A stretch of 45,624 bases of DNA from NCBI GenBank assembly GCA_944358445.1, contig CALVRC010000010.1:1-45624 (forward strand). Direction: 5' to 3'. The DNA is from an uncultured Bacilli bacterium. Its GTDB lineage: Bacteria; Bacillota_I; Bacilli_A; RF39; UBA660. The position numbers and the translations under genes were made by a program. Below the pieces are notes generated by a model. It was not told where the DNA came from. It did no database searches and was given only the letters and a program-made list of their open reading frames with translations. Position 1 is the first letter of the stretch; every line of letters begins with the position of its first letter. Shown here piece by piece: positions 1 through 9,638 of the stretch.

Positions 1-48
1 TCCCATTATTATATAATTTCTATTAGTTCTGTTTAATCTTTTATTCAT
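1..48 (-). CDS. Start of a secreted TasA/camelysin-like paralogue (cut by window edge)
   Basis: Only the first 16 codons are inside the window. They read MNKRLNRTNRNYIIMG, which matches the N-terminus of the complete gene at 36891-38183 (MKMNRKLSRTNRNYIIAG) apart from its first two residues. An AGGAAGG-type ribosome binding site lies about 10 nt before the ATG at 48. The match continues upstream: the element at 181-258 is about 95% identical to the one in front of the 36891 gene. The product is therefore probably a secreted or surface protein with the same signal-type N-terminus. The rest lies off the left edge, so its domains cannot be judged. Confidence 0.75.
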   Translation of the reverse strand, partial: MNKRLNRTNRNYIIMG

Positions 49-180
49 TTGTTTACTTCCTTCCTACTACTATTATGAATAATTTATTCTTTTCTATTCC
101 ACAATTTAATTATAGAATATTTTTAATCATAAAGCAACAATTATTCATTATCCTATTTTTACTTTACATACCAATTTTAT

Positions 181-258
181 CAAAAAAACAAGTAATATTT
201 TTGATAAATCATTTTCTTGATATATACTTGTCACTTTTTATTTACTATATGAAAACAA
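181..258 (-). promoter_or_regulatory. Leader repeat A with terminator-like hairpin
   Basis: A 78-bp element that recurs at 38215-38293 with about four differences. Both copies lie between an upstream minus-strand gene and a TasA-like paralogue. On the minus strand it folds as ACAAGTA...TACTTGT with an inner ATCA/TGAT stem and is followed by seven Ts, which is the layout of an intrinsic terminator. It may simply end upstream transcripts (here lysS) or act as an attenuator in the paralogue's leader. The sequence alone does not decide. Confidence 0.6.
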
Positions 259-276
259 CTTCAAATTAATGAAGTT
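257..276 (-). terminator. Terminator-like hairpin after lysS
   Basis: AACTTCA / TGAAGTT, a 7-bp inverted repeat with a 6-nt AT loop, lies 10 nt after the lysS stop and is followed on the minus strand by GTTTTC. The T run is weak, so the hairpin at 181-230 may add to termination. Confidence 0.5.
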
Positions 277-286
277 ATTTTAATTA

Positions 287-2206
<1,920 letters not shown>

Positions 2207-2215
2207 CTACTAATA

Positions 2216-2221
2216 ATTATA
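2216..2221 (-). promoter_or_regulatory. Extended -10 box for lysS
   Basis: TATGATATAAT on the minus strand contains a TGnTATAAT extended -10 motif 25 bp before the lysS ATG. The TGA of the motif is also the stop codon of the upstream gene. No good -35 is visible, as is common with extended -10 promoters. It would let lysS be made independently of the threonine T-box. Confidence 0.55.
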
Positions 2222-3034
2222 TCATATTTTTTTTACCTTTTGATAACCTTCACTCAACTTCAATACAAAATCATCCGGTAATTTAGAAAAAGCTTGCTCT
2301 TTTAAATCATTAGGAATACCATAATATGCCTCTGCCATAGAACCTGTAATAGCCCCAATAGTATCAGTATCTCCTCCTAAAGAAACTGCTTTACGAACAG
2401 CGTCTTCAAATGAATTACTATCAAAAAAAGCAGCTAAACACTTATCAAACACCAAACAAGATGAATCAAATTTATTGTCAAGTCTTATTTTATCAAATTG
2501 TCTATGAATAGGATAAAATTTAATTATTACTTCTTCTTTAGTATAACCTTTTCTTCCTAAATAAATTAAATTAGTTAAAGCCTGAGCCGATACAATTGCA
2601 AGCGCAGAATCGTGAGAAGGAATAGTAGCTTTTTCAGTTTCCTCTAAAATAGTTTTAGAATCATCATACAAATATCCAATTGGTGATACTCTCATAAGTG
2701 CACCATTACCCATACTTTTTCCATCACTTTCACCCTTACACCATTTAATAAAATCTGGTGAAAACATATATCTAAAATGATTAGCTTTTGTATTAGGTTC
2801 ATCTAAATAATACTTTAATCCATATTCCTTCAAAACACTTTCGTAATCTTTACCGTTCAAAATAGCATCCAATATAGCAATAGTTAAAATAGTATCATCA
2901 GAATAAAAACTATCCTTTTCAATCAAATTATCTTTATTTAAAACCTCTAATCTTCTATCTAAATTCTTACCACTTTTAAATTCATCATATTCATATAAAG
3001 AACCTGCTAAATCGCCTATAACAGCACCTAACAT
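2222..3034 (-). CDS. ADP-ribosylglycohydrolase family protein (DraG/ARH-like)
   Basis: Members of this family remove ADP-ribose from proteins, nucleic acids or small molecules using a di-metal site. The signature is intact: N-terminal GAVIGDLAGSLYE, the metal-binding SDDT at about 45-48, and the C-terminal SLGGDTDTIGAITGSMAEAYYG, which supplies further Asp/Thr ligands. Length (270) is normal. It starts 4 bp after the thrS stop, so it is cotranscribed with thrS and under the T-box, and its TGA stop is part of the lysS -10 motif. A partner ADP-ribosyltransferase is not seen in the window. The target is unknown; placement between two aminoacyl-tRNA synthetase genes hints at, but does not prove, a translation-related substrate. 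Confidence 0.9.
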   Translation of the reverse strand: MLGAVIGDLAGSLYEYDEFKSGKNLDRRLEVLNKDNLIEKDSFYSDDTILTIAILDAILNGKDYESVLKEYGLKYYLDEPNTKANHFRYMFSPDFIKWCKGESDGKSMGNGALMRVSPIGYLYDDSKTILEETEKATIPSHDSALAIVSAQALTNLIYLGRKGYTKEEVIIKFYPIHRQFDKIRLDNKFDSSCLVFDKCLAAFFDSNSFEDAVRKAVSLGGDTDTIGAITGSMAEAYYGIPNDLKEQAFSKLPDDFVLKLSEGYQKVKKI

Positions 3035-3038
3035 TTTC

Positions 3039-4790
3039 TTACCTTCTTTCTTCTATTTGTTTTAAAAGCACCTTTTCAAATTCTTTTATAGATAAAGTTT
3101 CAGTTTCTTTATGTCCAAACAAACGATAACTTACAGTTTTATCATCTTTCTCTTTATCTCCAATTATAACTGTATATGGAATTTTATGAGACTGACTTTC
3201 TCTCATTTTATAACTTAATTTTTCATCTCTATCATCTAATTTAATTCTAATATTTTTATTAGATAATCTTTTCATTAATTTCTCAGCACATTTCAAGTGA
3301 TATTCATTATTAACCGGAATAATATTGACTTGAACTGGAGCAAGCCAAAGTGGAAGTACACCTTTAGTTTCTTCTAAATAATAAGCAATAAATCTATCCA
3401 AACTACCAAATACTGCTCTATGAAGAACAACTGGAGTTTTCTTCTTTCCATCCCTATCAACATAAGTTAAATCAAATTTCATAGGTAAACAGAAATCTAA
3501 TTGACATGTAGACAAAGTATATTCATTACCAACAGCCGGTTTAACTTGAACATCTAATTTTGGTCCATAAAAAGCAGCTTCCCCAATCTTTTCTACATAA
3601 TCAATACCAAGCTCATTAAGTACTCTTCTAAGTGTATTTTCTGCATGATCCCACATTTCATCATCTTGAAAATATTTAACTTTATCTAAAGGATCACGAA
3701 GTGATAATTCAAATCTATAATCTGTAATATTAAGTTCTTTATAAACTTCTAATATTAAATTAACAACTAACCCAAATTCATCTTTAATTTGCTCAGGAGT
3801 TACAAATATATGAGCATCATTTTGACAAAATGATCTAGCTCTTTCAATACCTTTTAAAGCTCCACTTGCCTCGTATCTGCAATCTCTAGCGATTTCTCCA
3901 ATTCTTATTGGTAAATCCCTATAAGAATGAAGTTCATTACTATAAATCATCATATGATGTGGACAATTCATAGGTCTTAAAACAAACTCCTCATCATCAA
4001 TTTTCATAGCAGGAAACATATCGTCTTTATAATGATCCCAGTGACCACTAGTCTTATATAACTCAACACTGCCAAGTGGTGGAGTCAAAACATGACGATA
4101 TCCAAGTTTACGTTCTTTTCCCTTAATATAATTTTCTAACTCTTCCCAAATAATATACCCGTTTGGTAAATACATAGGTAAACCCTTACCAACTAAATCA
4201 GATGTCATAAACACGTTTAATTCTTTACCAATCTTACGATGATCTCTTTCCTTAGCCTCTTCTAATAAAGTCAAATGTTTTTCTAAATCTTCCTTAGAAT
4301 CAAAACAAACACCATAAATTCTTTGCAAAACTTTATTTTTAGAATCGCCTTTATAATATGCTCCAGATACCTTAAGTAATTTAAAATTTTTACACTCTTT
4401 CACACTATCAACATGTGGGCCTCTACATAAATCCGTAAAATCGCCTTGCGTATAACAACTAATTACCTCATCTGAAGGAAGTTCATTAATAATATCTATC
4501 TTATAAGGATCATCCTTAAACTTTTCTAAAGCTCCTTCCCTAGAAAGCTCTTCTCTATAAATTCGTTTACCATCTTTAGCAAGCTTCTTCATTTCTTTAG
4601 AAATTCTATCTAAATCATCATCAGTCAAAGTATGATTCCCTAAATCCATATCATAATAAAATCCTTCTGAAATAACTGGTCCAACCCAAAATTTTGCATT
4701 TGGAAATAAATGCTTAACTGCTTGTGCAAGTAAATGAGCACAACTATGATTCAATACACTTAATCTTTCATTTTCTTTAATATCTATCAT
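3039..4790 (-). CDS. thrS: Threonyl-tRNA synthetase lacking the TGS domain
   Basis: Charges tRNA-Thr. At 583 residues it is shorter than the usual ~640 because it starts directly at the editing domain: the ~60-residue N-terminal TGS domain is absent. Editing residues are kept (HSCAH near residue 17 and CRGPH near 123). The class II core has MNCPHHM, AHIFVTPEQ and the motif-3 region VLHRAVFGSLDRF, which supply the Cys-His-His zinc site, and a normal C-terminal anticodon domain follows. I chose ATG 4790 because AAAGGA lies 8 nt before it; the earlier in-frame ATG at 4799 has no spaced site. The gene overlaps the preceding small gene by 14 nt, suggesting translational coupling, and is controlled by the threonine T-box. 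Confidence 0.96.
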   Translation of the reverse strand: MIDIKENERLSVLNHSCAHLLAQAVKHLFPNAKFWVGPVISEGFYYDMDLGNHTLTDDDLDRISKEMKKLAKDGKRIYREELSREGALEKFKDDPYKIDIINELPSDEVISCYTQGDFTDLCRGPHVDSVKECKNFKLLKVSGAYYKGDSKNKVLQRIYGVCFDSKEDLEKHLTLLEEAKERDHRKIGKELNVFMTSDLVGKGLPMYLPNGYIIWEELENYIKGKERKLGYRHVLTPPLGSVELYKTSGHWDHYKDDMFPAMKIDDEEFVLRPMNCPHHMMIYSNELHSYRDLPIRIGEIARDCRYEASGALKGIERARSFCQNDAHIFVTPEQIKDEFGLVVNLILEVYKELNITDYRFELSLRDPLDKVKYFQDDEMWDHAENTLRRVLNELGIDYVEKIGEAAFYGPKLDVQVKPAVGNEYTLSTCQLDFCLPMKFDLTYVDRDGKKKTPVVLHRAVFGSLDRFIAYYLEETKGVLPLWLAPVQVNIIPVNNEYHLKCAEKLMKRLSNKNIRIKLDDRDEKLSYKMRESQSHKIPYTVIIGDKEKDDKTVSYRLFGHKETETLSIKEFEKVLLKQIEERR

Positions 4791-5193
4791 TTTTATCATC
4801 CTTTCTTAATTTTATGGTTCTTTTTAAACTTTTTTGCCTACCTTTTTTGTCGAATTTAACCTCTTCAACAACCATACTAATATAAGATAAACCAAGTTCT
4901 GTATCAAATTCATTATTCCATGAAACTTCCCTATTTGGATTAACATAAGGTGCCGGATTACCAAAAGCATCCTCAACTAAAATAATAGTACCATTCAATG
5001 TTTGTTCATTAGATACCAAATCAAAATTTGTTCTAATAAGATTAACACCATAAAGGGGAGCAACTTTCTTTAAATCTTTATGAGATAAAGCACAAAGTTC
5101 AGAAATTAATTTCTCATTATCAATCCCATAATAGTTTCTTAAAAAATGTCCCATATCCATTTTATGACTTTTACGTACCTGTTTTTTGTTCAT
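4777..5193 (-). CDS. Conserved-looking small protein, first gene of the threonine T-box operon
   Basis: A 138-residue soluble protein of unknown function. It has no signal peptide, membrane segment or motif that I recognise; it is rich in charged residues, with a basic start (MNKKQVRKSHK) and a basic end (KKGRQKSLKRTIKLRK). A central part reads EDAFGNPAPYVNPNREVSW. Being first behind a threonine T-box and overlapping thrS by 14 nt, it should be made when uncharged tRNA-Thr accumulates. A role linked to ThrRS (for example standing in for the missing TGS domain) is conceivable but purely inferred. Its SD, AAGGAG, lies inside the T-box terminator stem. Confidence 0.8.
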   Translation of the reverse strand: MNKKQVRKSHKMDMGHFLRNYYGIDNEKLISELCALSHKDLKKVAPLYGVNLIRTNFDLVSNEQTLNGTIILVEDAFGNPAPYVNPNREVSWNNEFDTELGLSYISMVVEEVKFDKKGRQKSLKRTIKLRKDDKNDRY

Positions 5194-5195
5194 AT

Positions 5196-5408
5196 AAAAG
5201 CTCCTTGCAAATTAAATTGTCAAGGAGCGTATAAACGCGGTACCATCCTACCTTATAACTTAATTTATTAGATAACGGTAACTAACCGGAATAATCTTTC
5301 GAAAACCTGCTTCAAGGTAGTAATTATTAAAATCATCTATTTAGTTTCCACCAACACTAAACTCTCTATAAAATTACCTTTAATAATCATGTCCTCTTCA
5401 TCACATTT
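5196..5408 (-). promoter_or_regulatory. T-box riboswitch leader (threonine-specific)
   Basis: The minus strand carries the hallmark T-box sequence AGGATGGTACCGCG (5236-5249). Upstream is a Stem I whose arms ATTATTAAA and TTTAATAAT enclose the distal loop. Right after the second arm come ACT and ACC (5316-5321), both threonine codons; ACC at 5316-5318 is the likely specifier. Downstream is the competing terminator hairpin GCTCCTTG / CAAGGAGC (5200-5228) followed by TTTT. Uncharged tRNA-Thr should stabilise the antiterminator and switch on the small gene, thrS and probably the ADP-ribosylglycohydrolase gene. Confidence 0.93.
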
Positions 5409-5414
5409 AACTAT

Positions 5415-5442
5415 ATTTTATCACAGTATATGGCTTTGTCAA
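5415..5442 (-). promoter_or_regulatory. Promoter of the T-box operon
   Basis: TTGACA (5437-5442), 16 bp spacer, TAAAAT (5415-5420) with an upstream TG (extended -10). The -35 box contains the TGA stop codon of the upstream gene. Confidence 0.8.
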
Positions 5443-6068
5443 CCCTTATTTTTCAAAATCTCACTCATTATTAAATTACTACTTACTAAAATAAATTCCT
5501 TTATATTTGACATATCAAATAAATATTTTTTCTTAATTTTAGAATTCTCAATTATCACACTAAATGCATCCAATAATTCTTGAAGTCTATCTATAGGTAT
5601 CTCATCCATTTCAACATTAGGAATTTTAACTGGATTATAAAGTAATGATAAATCAAGATTATATTCATCTATTAATTTAACATTTAAATTAGTATAATCA
5701 TTATATAAATATTTTACAAATGTATTTTCATCGTATTCTATTTTTGTTCCATCCATCAAAGTAATTAATCCCTTATATTTAATATCCCTAATAAAATACT
5801 TAAACCATAAATAATCAGTATATAAATGAACAAAATACCCAAGCATAAAATCACTATCCAATTTATTTCCATACTTTTCCAAAAATTTATTTATATCTGG
5901 ATATATACTTTGTTTTGAATAAATAAAATGAGAAAGATCACGGCTCCATCCAACCACACGAGAAATATCAGGTGCAATAGAACCAAGTAAAAACTCATCA
6001 TAATTTTTAAGCTCAATTTTTTTACTAATCTCACTAGCTACACACATATGAATAACTATACTAGCCAC
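5439..6068 (-). CDS. Zinc-dependent phospholipase C-like protein
   Basis: 209 residues resembling the zinc-dependent phospholipase C / nuclease P1-like all-helical fold: an early HMCVASEI helix, FLLGSIAPDISRVVGW, a DLSHF pair, then FMLGYFVHLYTDYLW, giving the His/Asp ligands expected for a metal site. It has no clear signal peptide, so it may act in the cytoplasm, unlike secreted toxins of this fold. It uses a GTG start (6068) preceded by AAGGTGA. It follows dnaI closely (9 bp) and ends inside the T-box promoter, so it is probably the last gene of the dnaB-dnaI operon. Actual substrate unknown. Confidence 0.7.
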   Translation of the reverse strand: MASIVIHMCVASEISKKIELKNYDEFLLGSIAPDISRVVGWSRDLSHFIYSKQSIYPDINKFLEKYGNKLDSDFMLGYFVHLYTDYLWFKYFIRDIKYKGLITLMDGTKIEYDENTFVKYLYNDYTNLNVKLIDEYNLDLSLLYNPVKIPNVEMDEIPIDRLQELLDAFSVIIENSKIKKKYLFDMSNIKEFILVSSNLIMSEILKNKG

Positions 6069-6077
6069 TATATCACC

Positions 6078-6998
6078 TTATTTTCTCAAATTTTTACTAA
6101 TCATTTCTTGATATTCTGTCAATTGTTTTATCCTAGAAATAATTCTTCCAGCTTTAATAATTTCATCCCCCTTAGAAGTAATTGCTAAATGATTTTCTAA
6201 AGACTTTAAATCCAAATTAGAAGTAAAAAATGTTGGTAATTTTTCATCCATTCTATACTGTAAAAGTGGGCATAAAATTTCATCACGACTCCAAGATGTA
6301 ACAGCTTCTGCACCCAAATCATCAATCAAAAGCAGAGGAACCTTTTTTACATAATTATATTTATTCCTAAATTCACTTTTTACCTCTGAATTAAAAGAAG
6401 CTTTTAAACTATTTAAAAACTCAGGCCAAAAAACAATCGCACTTTTAATTCCTTCTTTACCAAGTTCATTAAAAATAGCTGCTATTAAATATGTTTTACC
6501 ACAACCAAAATTACCACATAAATATAGCCCTTTTTGATGAACATCCTTCTTATATTTTTTTATAAAATCAGTAAGCCACAAAATAGTTTTATATCTATTT
6601 TTATCAGTTTTATAAATCTTTTCGATTGATGCCTCTTTAATTTCCTTAGGAACATTAAAAAGCATTGTATTACTATTTACTCTTTCTTCCTCATCAAATT
6701 TTTTCTTATATTTACAAGGTTTATATACAAATTCTAATCCATCGCCACTTAATTTAGGCAATTTTGCATAACCTACAAGTTTATTCTGACAAGCAGCTAA
6801 TCCCGGACAATTCTTACAATTAAAATATTCTATAGAACTTTCTTCCAAAAGAGATGTATATTTTTTAAGCACTTCTCTTTTTATTTTTAATCTACTAACA
6901 AACTCTTTAAACTTATCATTTTCAAGAGCTTCATCATAAGCTTCATCCAAAATATTTTCTAAATTACCTTTAATTAAATTATCTGATACCTTTTGCAT
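6078..6998 (-). CDS. dnaI: Primosomal protein DnaI, helicase loader
   Basis: AAA+ ATPase that loads the replicative helicase onto DNA with DnaB/DnaD. Length 306 is close to Bacillus DnaI. The N-terminal helicase-binding part has a cysteine cluster (CKNCPGLAAC, about 62-71) expected for its zinc site. The ATPase part has Walker A GNFGCGKT, Walker B LLLIDDLGAE and a sensor FFTSNLDLKSL. GGAAGTGA precedes the ATG. It lies 11 bp after dnaB, the gene order also seen in Bacillus. Confidence 0.94.
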   Translation of the reverse strand: MQKVSDNLIKGNLENILDEAYDEALENDKFKEFVSRLKIKREVLKKYTSLLEESSIEYFNCKNCPGLAACQNKLVGYAKLPKLSGDGLEFVYKPCKYKKKFDEEERVNSNTMLFNVPKEIKEASIEKIYKTDKNRYKTILWLTDFIKKYKKDVHQKGLYLCGNFGCGKTYLIAAIFNELGKEGIKSAIVFWPEFLNSLKASFNSEVKSEFRNKYNYVKKVPLLLIDDLGAEAVTSWSRDEILCPLLQYRMDEKLPTFFTSNLDLKSLENHLAITSKGDEIIKAGRIISRIKQLTEYQEMISKNLRK

Positions 6999-7009
6999 AT
7001 AATCACTTC

Positions 7010-8281
7010 CTACAAATTCTTTAAACTAGCTTCTAAAGCTGCAATATCATCCACACTTGCAGCCTCTTCCTCAATATTTTTATTAAACCACTCTGGTTTT
7101 TCTTCCTTTTTAAAGGTTTTTATATTTTGTTTTCTCTTAGTTCTATTTTCTTTTTTACAAAGGTTAATAGCTTCTTCCACCGTCTTTATATTAGCTCTCT
7201 TCCACTGATTAGCAATAGCTATTACAAAATTTTTAGTTAATTTATTATCATTAATCTTAAGTACATAATCTATTAAAACATTAACTACACCTGGTGTCAA
7301 CTCATAATCAACCATCAAATTTTCAATCAATAATAAATCAGATCTACTAGGTCTTATTCCTTTATTTTTTCCAGTTAAAAAATCATAAGGAGATGTAGTT
7401 TCAAAAGTATAAATAAGTTTTGCCCTTTTAGACCCATCGCTTGTGTTTTTTCTTAAATACTCAGGCTGATTCTTATAAATTAAAGAAGGTTCAACATTTT
7501 GATGCTCAAAAGTATAATAATTGTGACAATTACTTCTAAGTAAATTTTTATCTATAATCTTTCTTTCATCAATTGAATTACGAATAAGTTCTGAAAGTTC
7601 TCCTTCATCCAAATTATAAATATAAGAAAGTTTATAAATTAAAGATTTCACTTCTTTAGTAATAGTTCTATGGTTTAAAATTTCACTAGGAATCATTCCT
7701 AATAAACTATTTAAATCAATTTTCTCATCAACAACCAAATCAAGTTGTTTCACTTTTCTAACATCATCAGTACCAGAAATTTCTAAAGAATCATTCACTT
7801 CAAAAGTACCAGAAAAAGAAGAACTAATATCCTCATATCCATCTAAATCAAAAGATGGCACTTTAAAAAAAGCTAAAGTCTTATCATATTCACTTTTACC
7901 AATATTACTCACTAAAGCAGTAGCTAAAATAGGGTTATCTATAAACTCATCTGGCTCTAAAGGCGAATATAACTCGTAAATATAATTATTAATATTTCCC
8001 TTTTTTAAATAAGTTTTTAAAAGACCAATAGCCTCCAACTTTTCTCTAGCTTCCAAAATATCCTCTAATTTAATACGCATAAGAGCCATTAAATTGTGAT
8101 GATTATATTCTGTTGAAATAATTTGACTAGTATCCAAATTACTCCATAAAGTAAAATATAAATTAATAGCTACGCTACCTATAATAGGTTGATATAATTT
8201 TATTAAAATAAGGCGAGATTCATTATTTAAAATAGTTGCATTTTTAACAATATATGTATCAGCTGGTAACAAATTAGTCAT
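7010..8281 (-). CDS. dnaB: Replication initiation and membrane attachment protein DnaB (DnaB/DnaD family)
   Basis: The firmicute primosome component (not the helicase) that works with DnaD and DnaI in loading the replicative helicase. 423 residues. The N-terminal winged-helix part contains LIKLYQPIIGSVAINLYFTL, typical of the family, and the C-terminal DnaD-like part contains ENLMVDYELTPGVVNVLIDY and NFVIAIANQWKRANIKTVEEA. Immediate linkage to dnaI supports the call. It begins the dnaB-dnaI-phospholipase-like run. Confidence 0.92.
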   Translation of the reverse strand: MTNLLPADTYIVKNATILNNESRLILIKLYQPIIGSVAINLYFTLWSNLDTSQIISTEYNHHNLMALMRIKLEDILEAREKLEAIGLLKTYLKKGNINNYIYELYSPLEPDEFIDNPILATALVSNIGKSEYDKTLAFFKVPSFDLDGYEDISSSFSGTFEVNDSLEISGTDDVRKVKQLDLVVDEKIDLNSLLGMIPSEILNHRTITKEVKSLIYKLSYIYNLDEGELSELIRNSIDERKIIDKNLLRSNCHNYYTFEHQNVEPSLIYKNQPEYLRKNTSDGSKRAKLIYTFETTSPYDFLTGKNKGIRPSRSDLLLIENLMVDYELTPGVVNVLIDYVLKINDNKLTKNFVIAIANQWKRANIKTVEEAINLCKKENRTKRKQNIKTFKKEEKPEWFNKNIEEEAASVDDIAALEASLKNL

Positions 8282-8335
8282 TATCTCACCCTCTTCTAAA
8301 TATTAGTTTATCATATTTTCAAACAAAACCAAAGA

Positions 8336-8359
8336 AAAACTTAGTCGAAACTAAGTTTT
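8336..8359 (-). terminator. Intrinsic terminator, surface-protein operon
   Basis: AAAACTTAGT / ACTAAGTTTT, a 10-bp stem with a 4-nt loop (TTCG on the minus strand) and flanking T-rich sequence on both strands, 4 bp after the stop of the adhesin gene. Confidence 0.85.
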
Positions 8360-8363
8360 ATTT

Positions 8364-9617
8364 TTATTTATTAGATTTTAATTTTTTATCACGGTAAATA
8401 ATTATAGCAACACCACCAGCAATTATTAATACACCAACTCCCAAAATAATGAAAGAAATATTAGCTGCAGTGTTTGGTACATTAACTGTTGTTCCACAGT
8501 CCCATGCACCATATAAAGTCATATTATTATTTAAAGCCGTACCATCTACCCATTTACCAGTTAAATCTTCTTTTGTATACCAACCATTAAATTTACAGTT
8601 TTCTTGTCTTGTAGTTAAACCTTTTTCTTGATCGTACTTAGTACCCTTATCATAACAACTTGTACCAGGAGTAGGATCAGTTAAATTTGGATCTGGTCTA
8701 ACATCACCAACAATAACATAATCTACACAAACTTTTGGTTTATCTACTTTAGCTGTTAAACTAACAGTCTTAGATAAATCAATATTTTCATCATATAAAA
8801 CGGCTAATCTTTGATAAGAACTATCAGATGGCTCGTAAATATAAGATTTAGTACTAGTTCCAGTAGCTGAAACAGTTACTTTAATAGTTGTTGTTTGTCC
8901 TAAAGCATTAGAAGGTATTTTAACTAAGAATTTTTCACCAGCTTTAAATGTTGCTTTACTTTGTCCATTTACATCCGTAATAACTGTACCAGTAGGTGCT
9001 CCTGAAACTGAAACTTTATAAGAATCAGTACCTGTTAAAGTAGGAGCAATTTGTTCTGATACAAAGTAATTACCATCACTTGATAAATTCATATCCTCAT
9101 TATTTACTTTAACATCTAATGTAGGATCAGCACTTGCTTTTGCATTTTTTGCATCGCTAACCAATTTTTTAATAATTGGTCTTAAATTATAAGGATCAGC
9201 AGCGTTAGTTGTAAAATCTTCACTCAACTTACCAGTTTGTCCAGTATCAGATAAATACCACCAAACAGCTGCTTGAGTTATAAATCTGTCAAATTCAGTA
9301 TTTCCATATGGATGTTTATAAGGATATCCATTTTGAAGAATATAAGTTAATCCTGCATCGCCTTCTTTAACTAAAGTAAGATTAGTTTTTCTCTCAGGCC
9401 ATTTTTTTTCTAAATCCATACAATAAGCAATTTTACCATCAGAAGTTTTAAATTTTCCCCACTTGTAATTTGAACCAATATAAGATACCATTGCTCCTTC
9501 TCTATCAACACTAGGATTTTTAGGAGCAGCATTTATAATGGGCATAGTTGTAACAGTAACAACTGCTACAAGTAAAAACATAATAAATGCATTTAATACT
9601 TTTTTCATATGTTTCAT
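8364..9617 (-). CDS. Cell-wall-anchored thioester-domain adhesin
   Basis: 417 residues. Order: signal peptide (about 1-31, ending INAA); a thioester (TQXA) domain with the reactive Cys in KIAYCMDLEK and the partner Gln in ITQAAVWWYLSDT; an Ig-like stretch (about 160-290); a Listeria-Bacteroides/InlB-type repeat (CKFNGWYTKEDLTGKW); and a C-terminal anchor: VPNTA (LPXTG-like), a TM helix and RDKKLKSNK. Thioester domains of Gram-positive adhesins form an internal Cys-Gln bond that can attach covalently to host targets. VPNTA is a non-canonical sorting motif, and no sortase gene is in the window. It follows the Asp-Pro repeat gene by 21 bp with a good AGGAGGA site, so both wall proteins are made together. 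Confidence 0.87.
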   Translation of the reverse strand: MKHMKKVLNAFIMFLLVAVVTVTTMPIINAAPKNPSVDREGAMVSYIGSNYKWGKFKTSDGKIAYCMDLEKKWPERKTNLTLVKEGDAGLTYILQNGYPYKHPYGNTEFDRFITQAAVWWYLSDTGQTGKLSEDFTTNAADPYNLRPIIKKLVSDAKNAKASADPTLDVKVNNEDMNLSSDGNYFVSEQIAPTLTGTDSYKVSVSGAPTGTVITDVNGQSKATFKAGEKFLVKIPSNALGQTTTIKVTVSATGTSTKSYIYEPSDSSYQRLAVLYDENIDLSKTVSLTAKVDKPKVCVDYVIVGDVRPDPNLTDPTPGTSCYDKGTKYDQEKGLTTRQENCKFNGWYTKEDLTGKWVDGTALNNNMTLYGAWDCGTTVNVPNTAANISFIILGVGVLIIAGGVAIIIYRDKKLKSNK

Positions 9618-9638
9618 GTTTATTCCTCCTTACCGAAC

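Noticed and set aside
75-269. Plus-strand hydrophobic frame at the left edge
   Set aside because: AT-rich hydrophobic frame covering the leader repeat, no SD, opposite to all neighbouring genes.
2222-5441. Code 4 (TGA as Trp), given the compact AT-rich genome
   Set aside because: TGA ends at least two genes (2222 and 5439) at natural family ends, and Trp positions in conserved motifs are TGG.
5389-5583. Plus-strand 64-residue frame over the T-box promoter
   Set aside because: It lies antisense to the T-box promoter and to the phospholipase-like gene, without SD.
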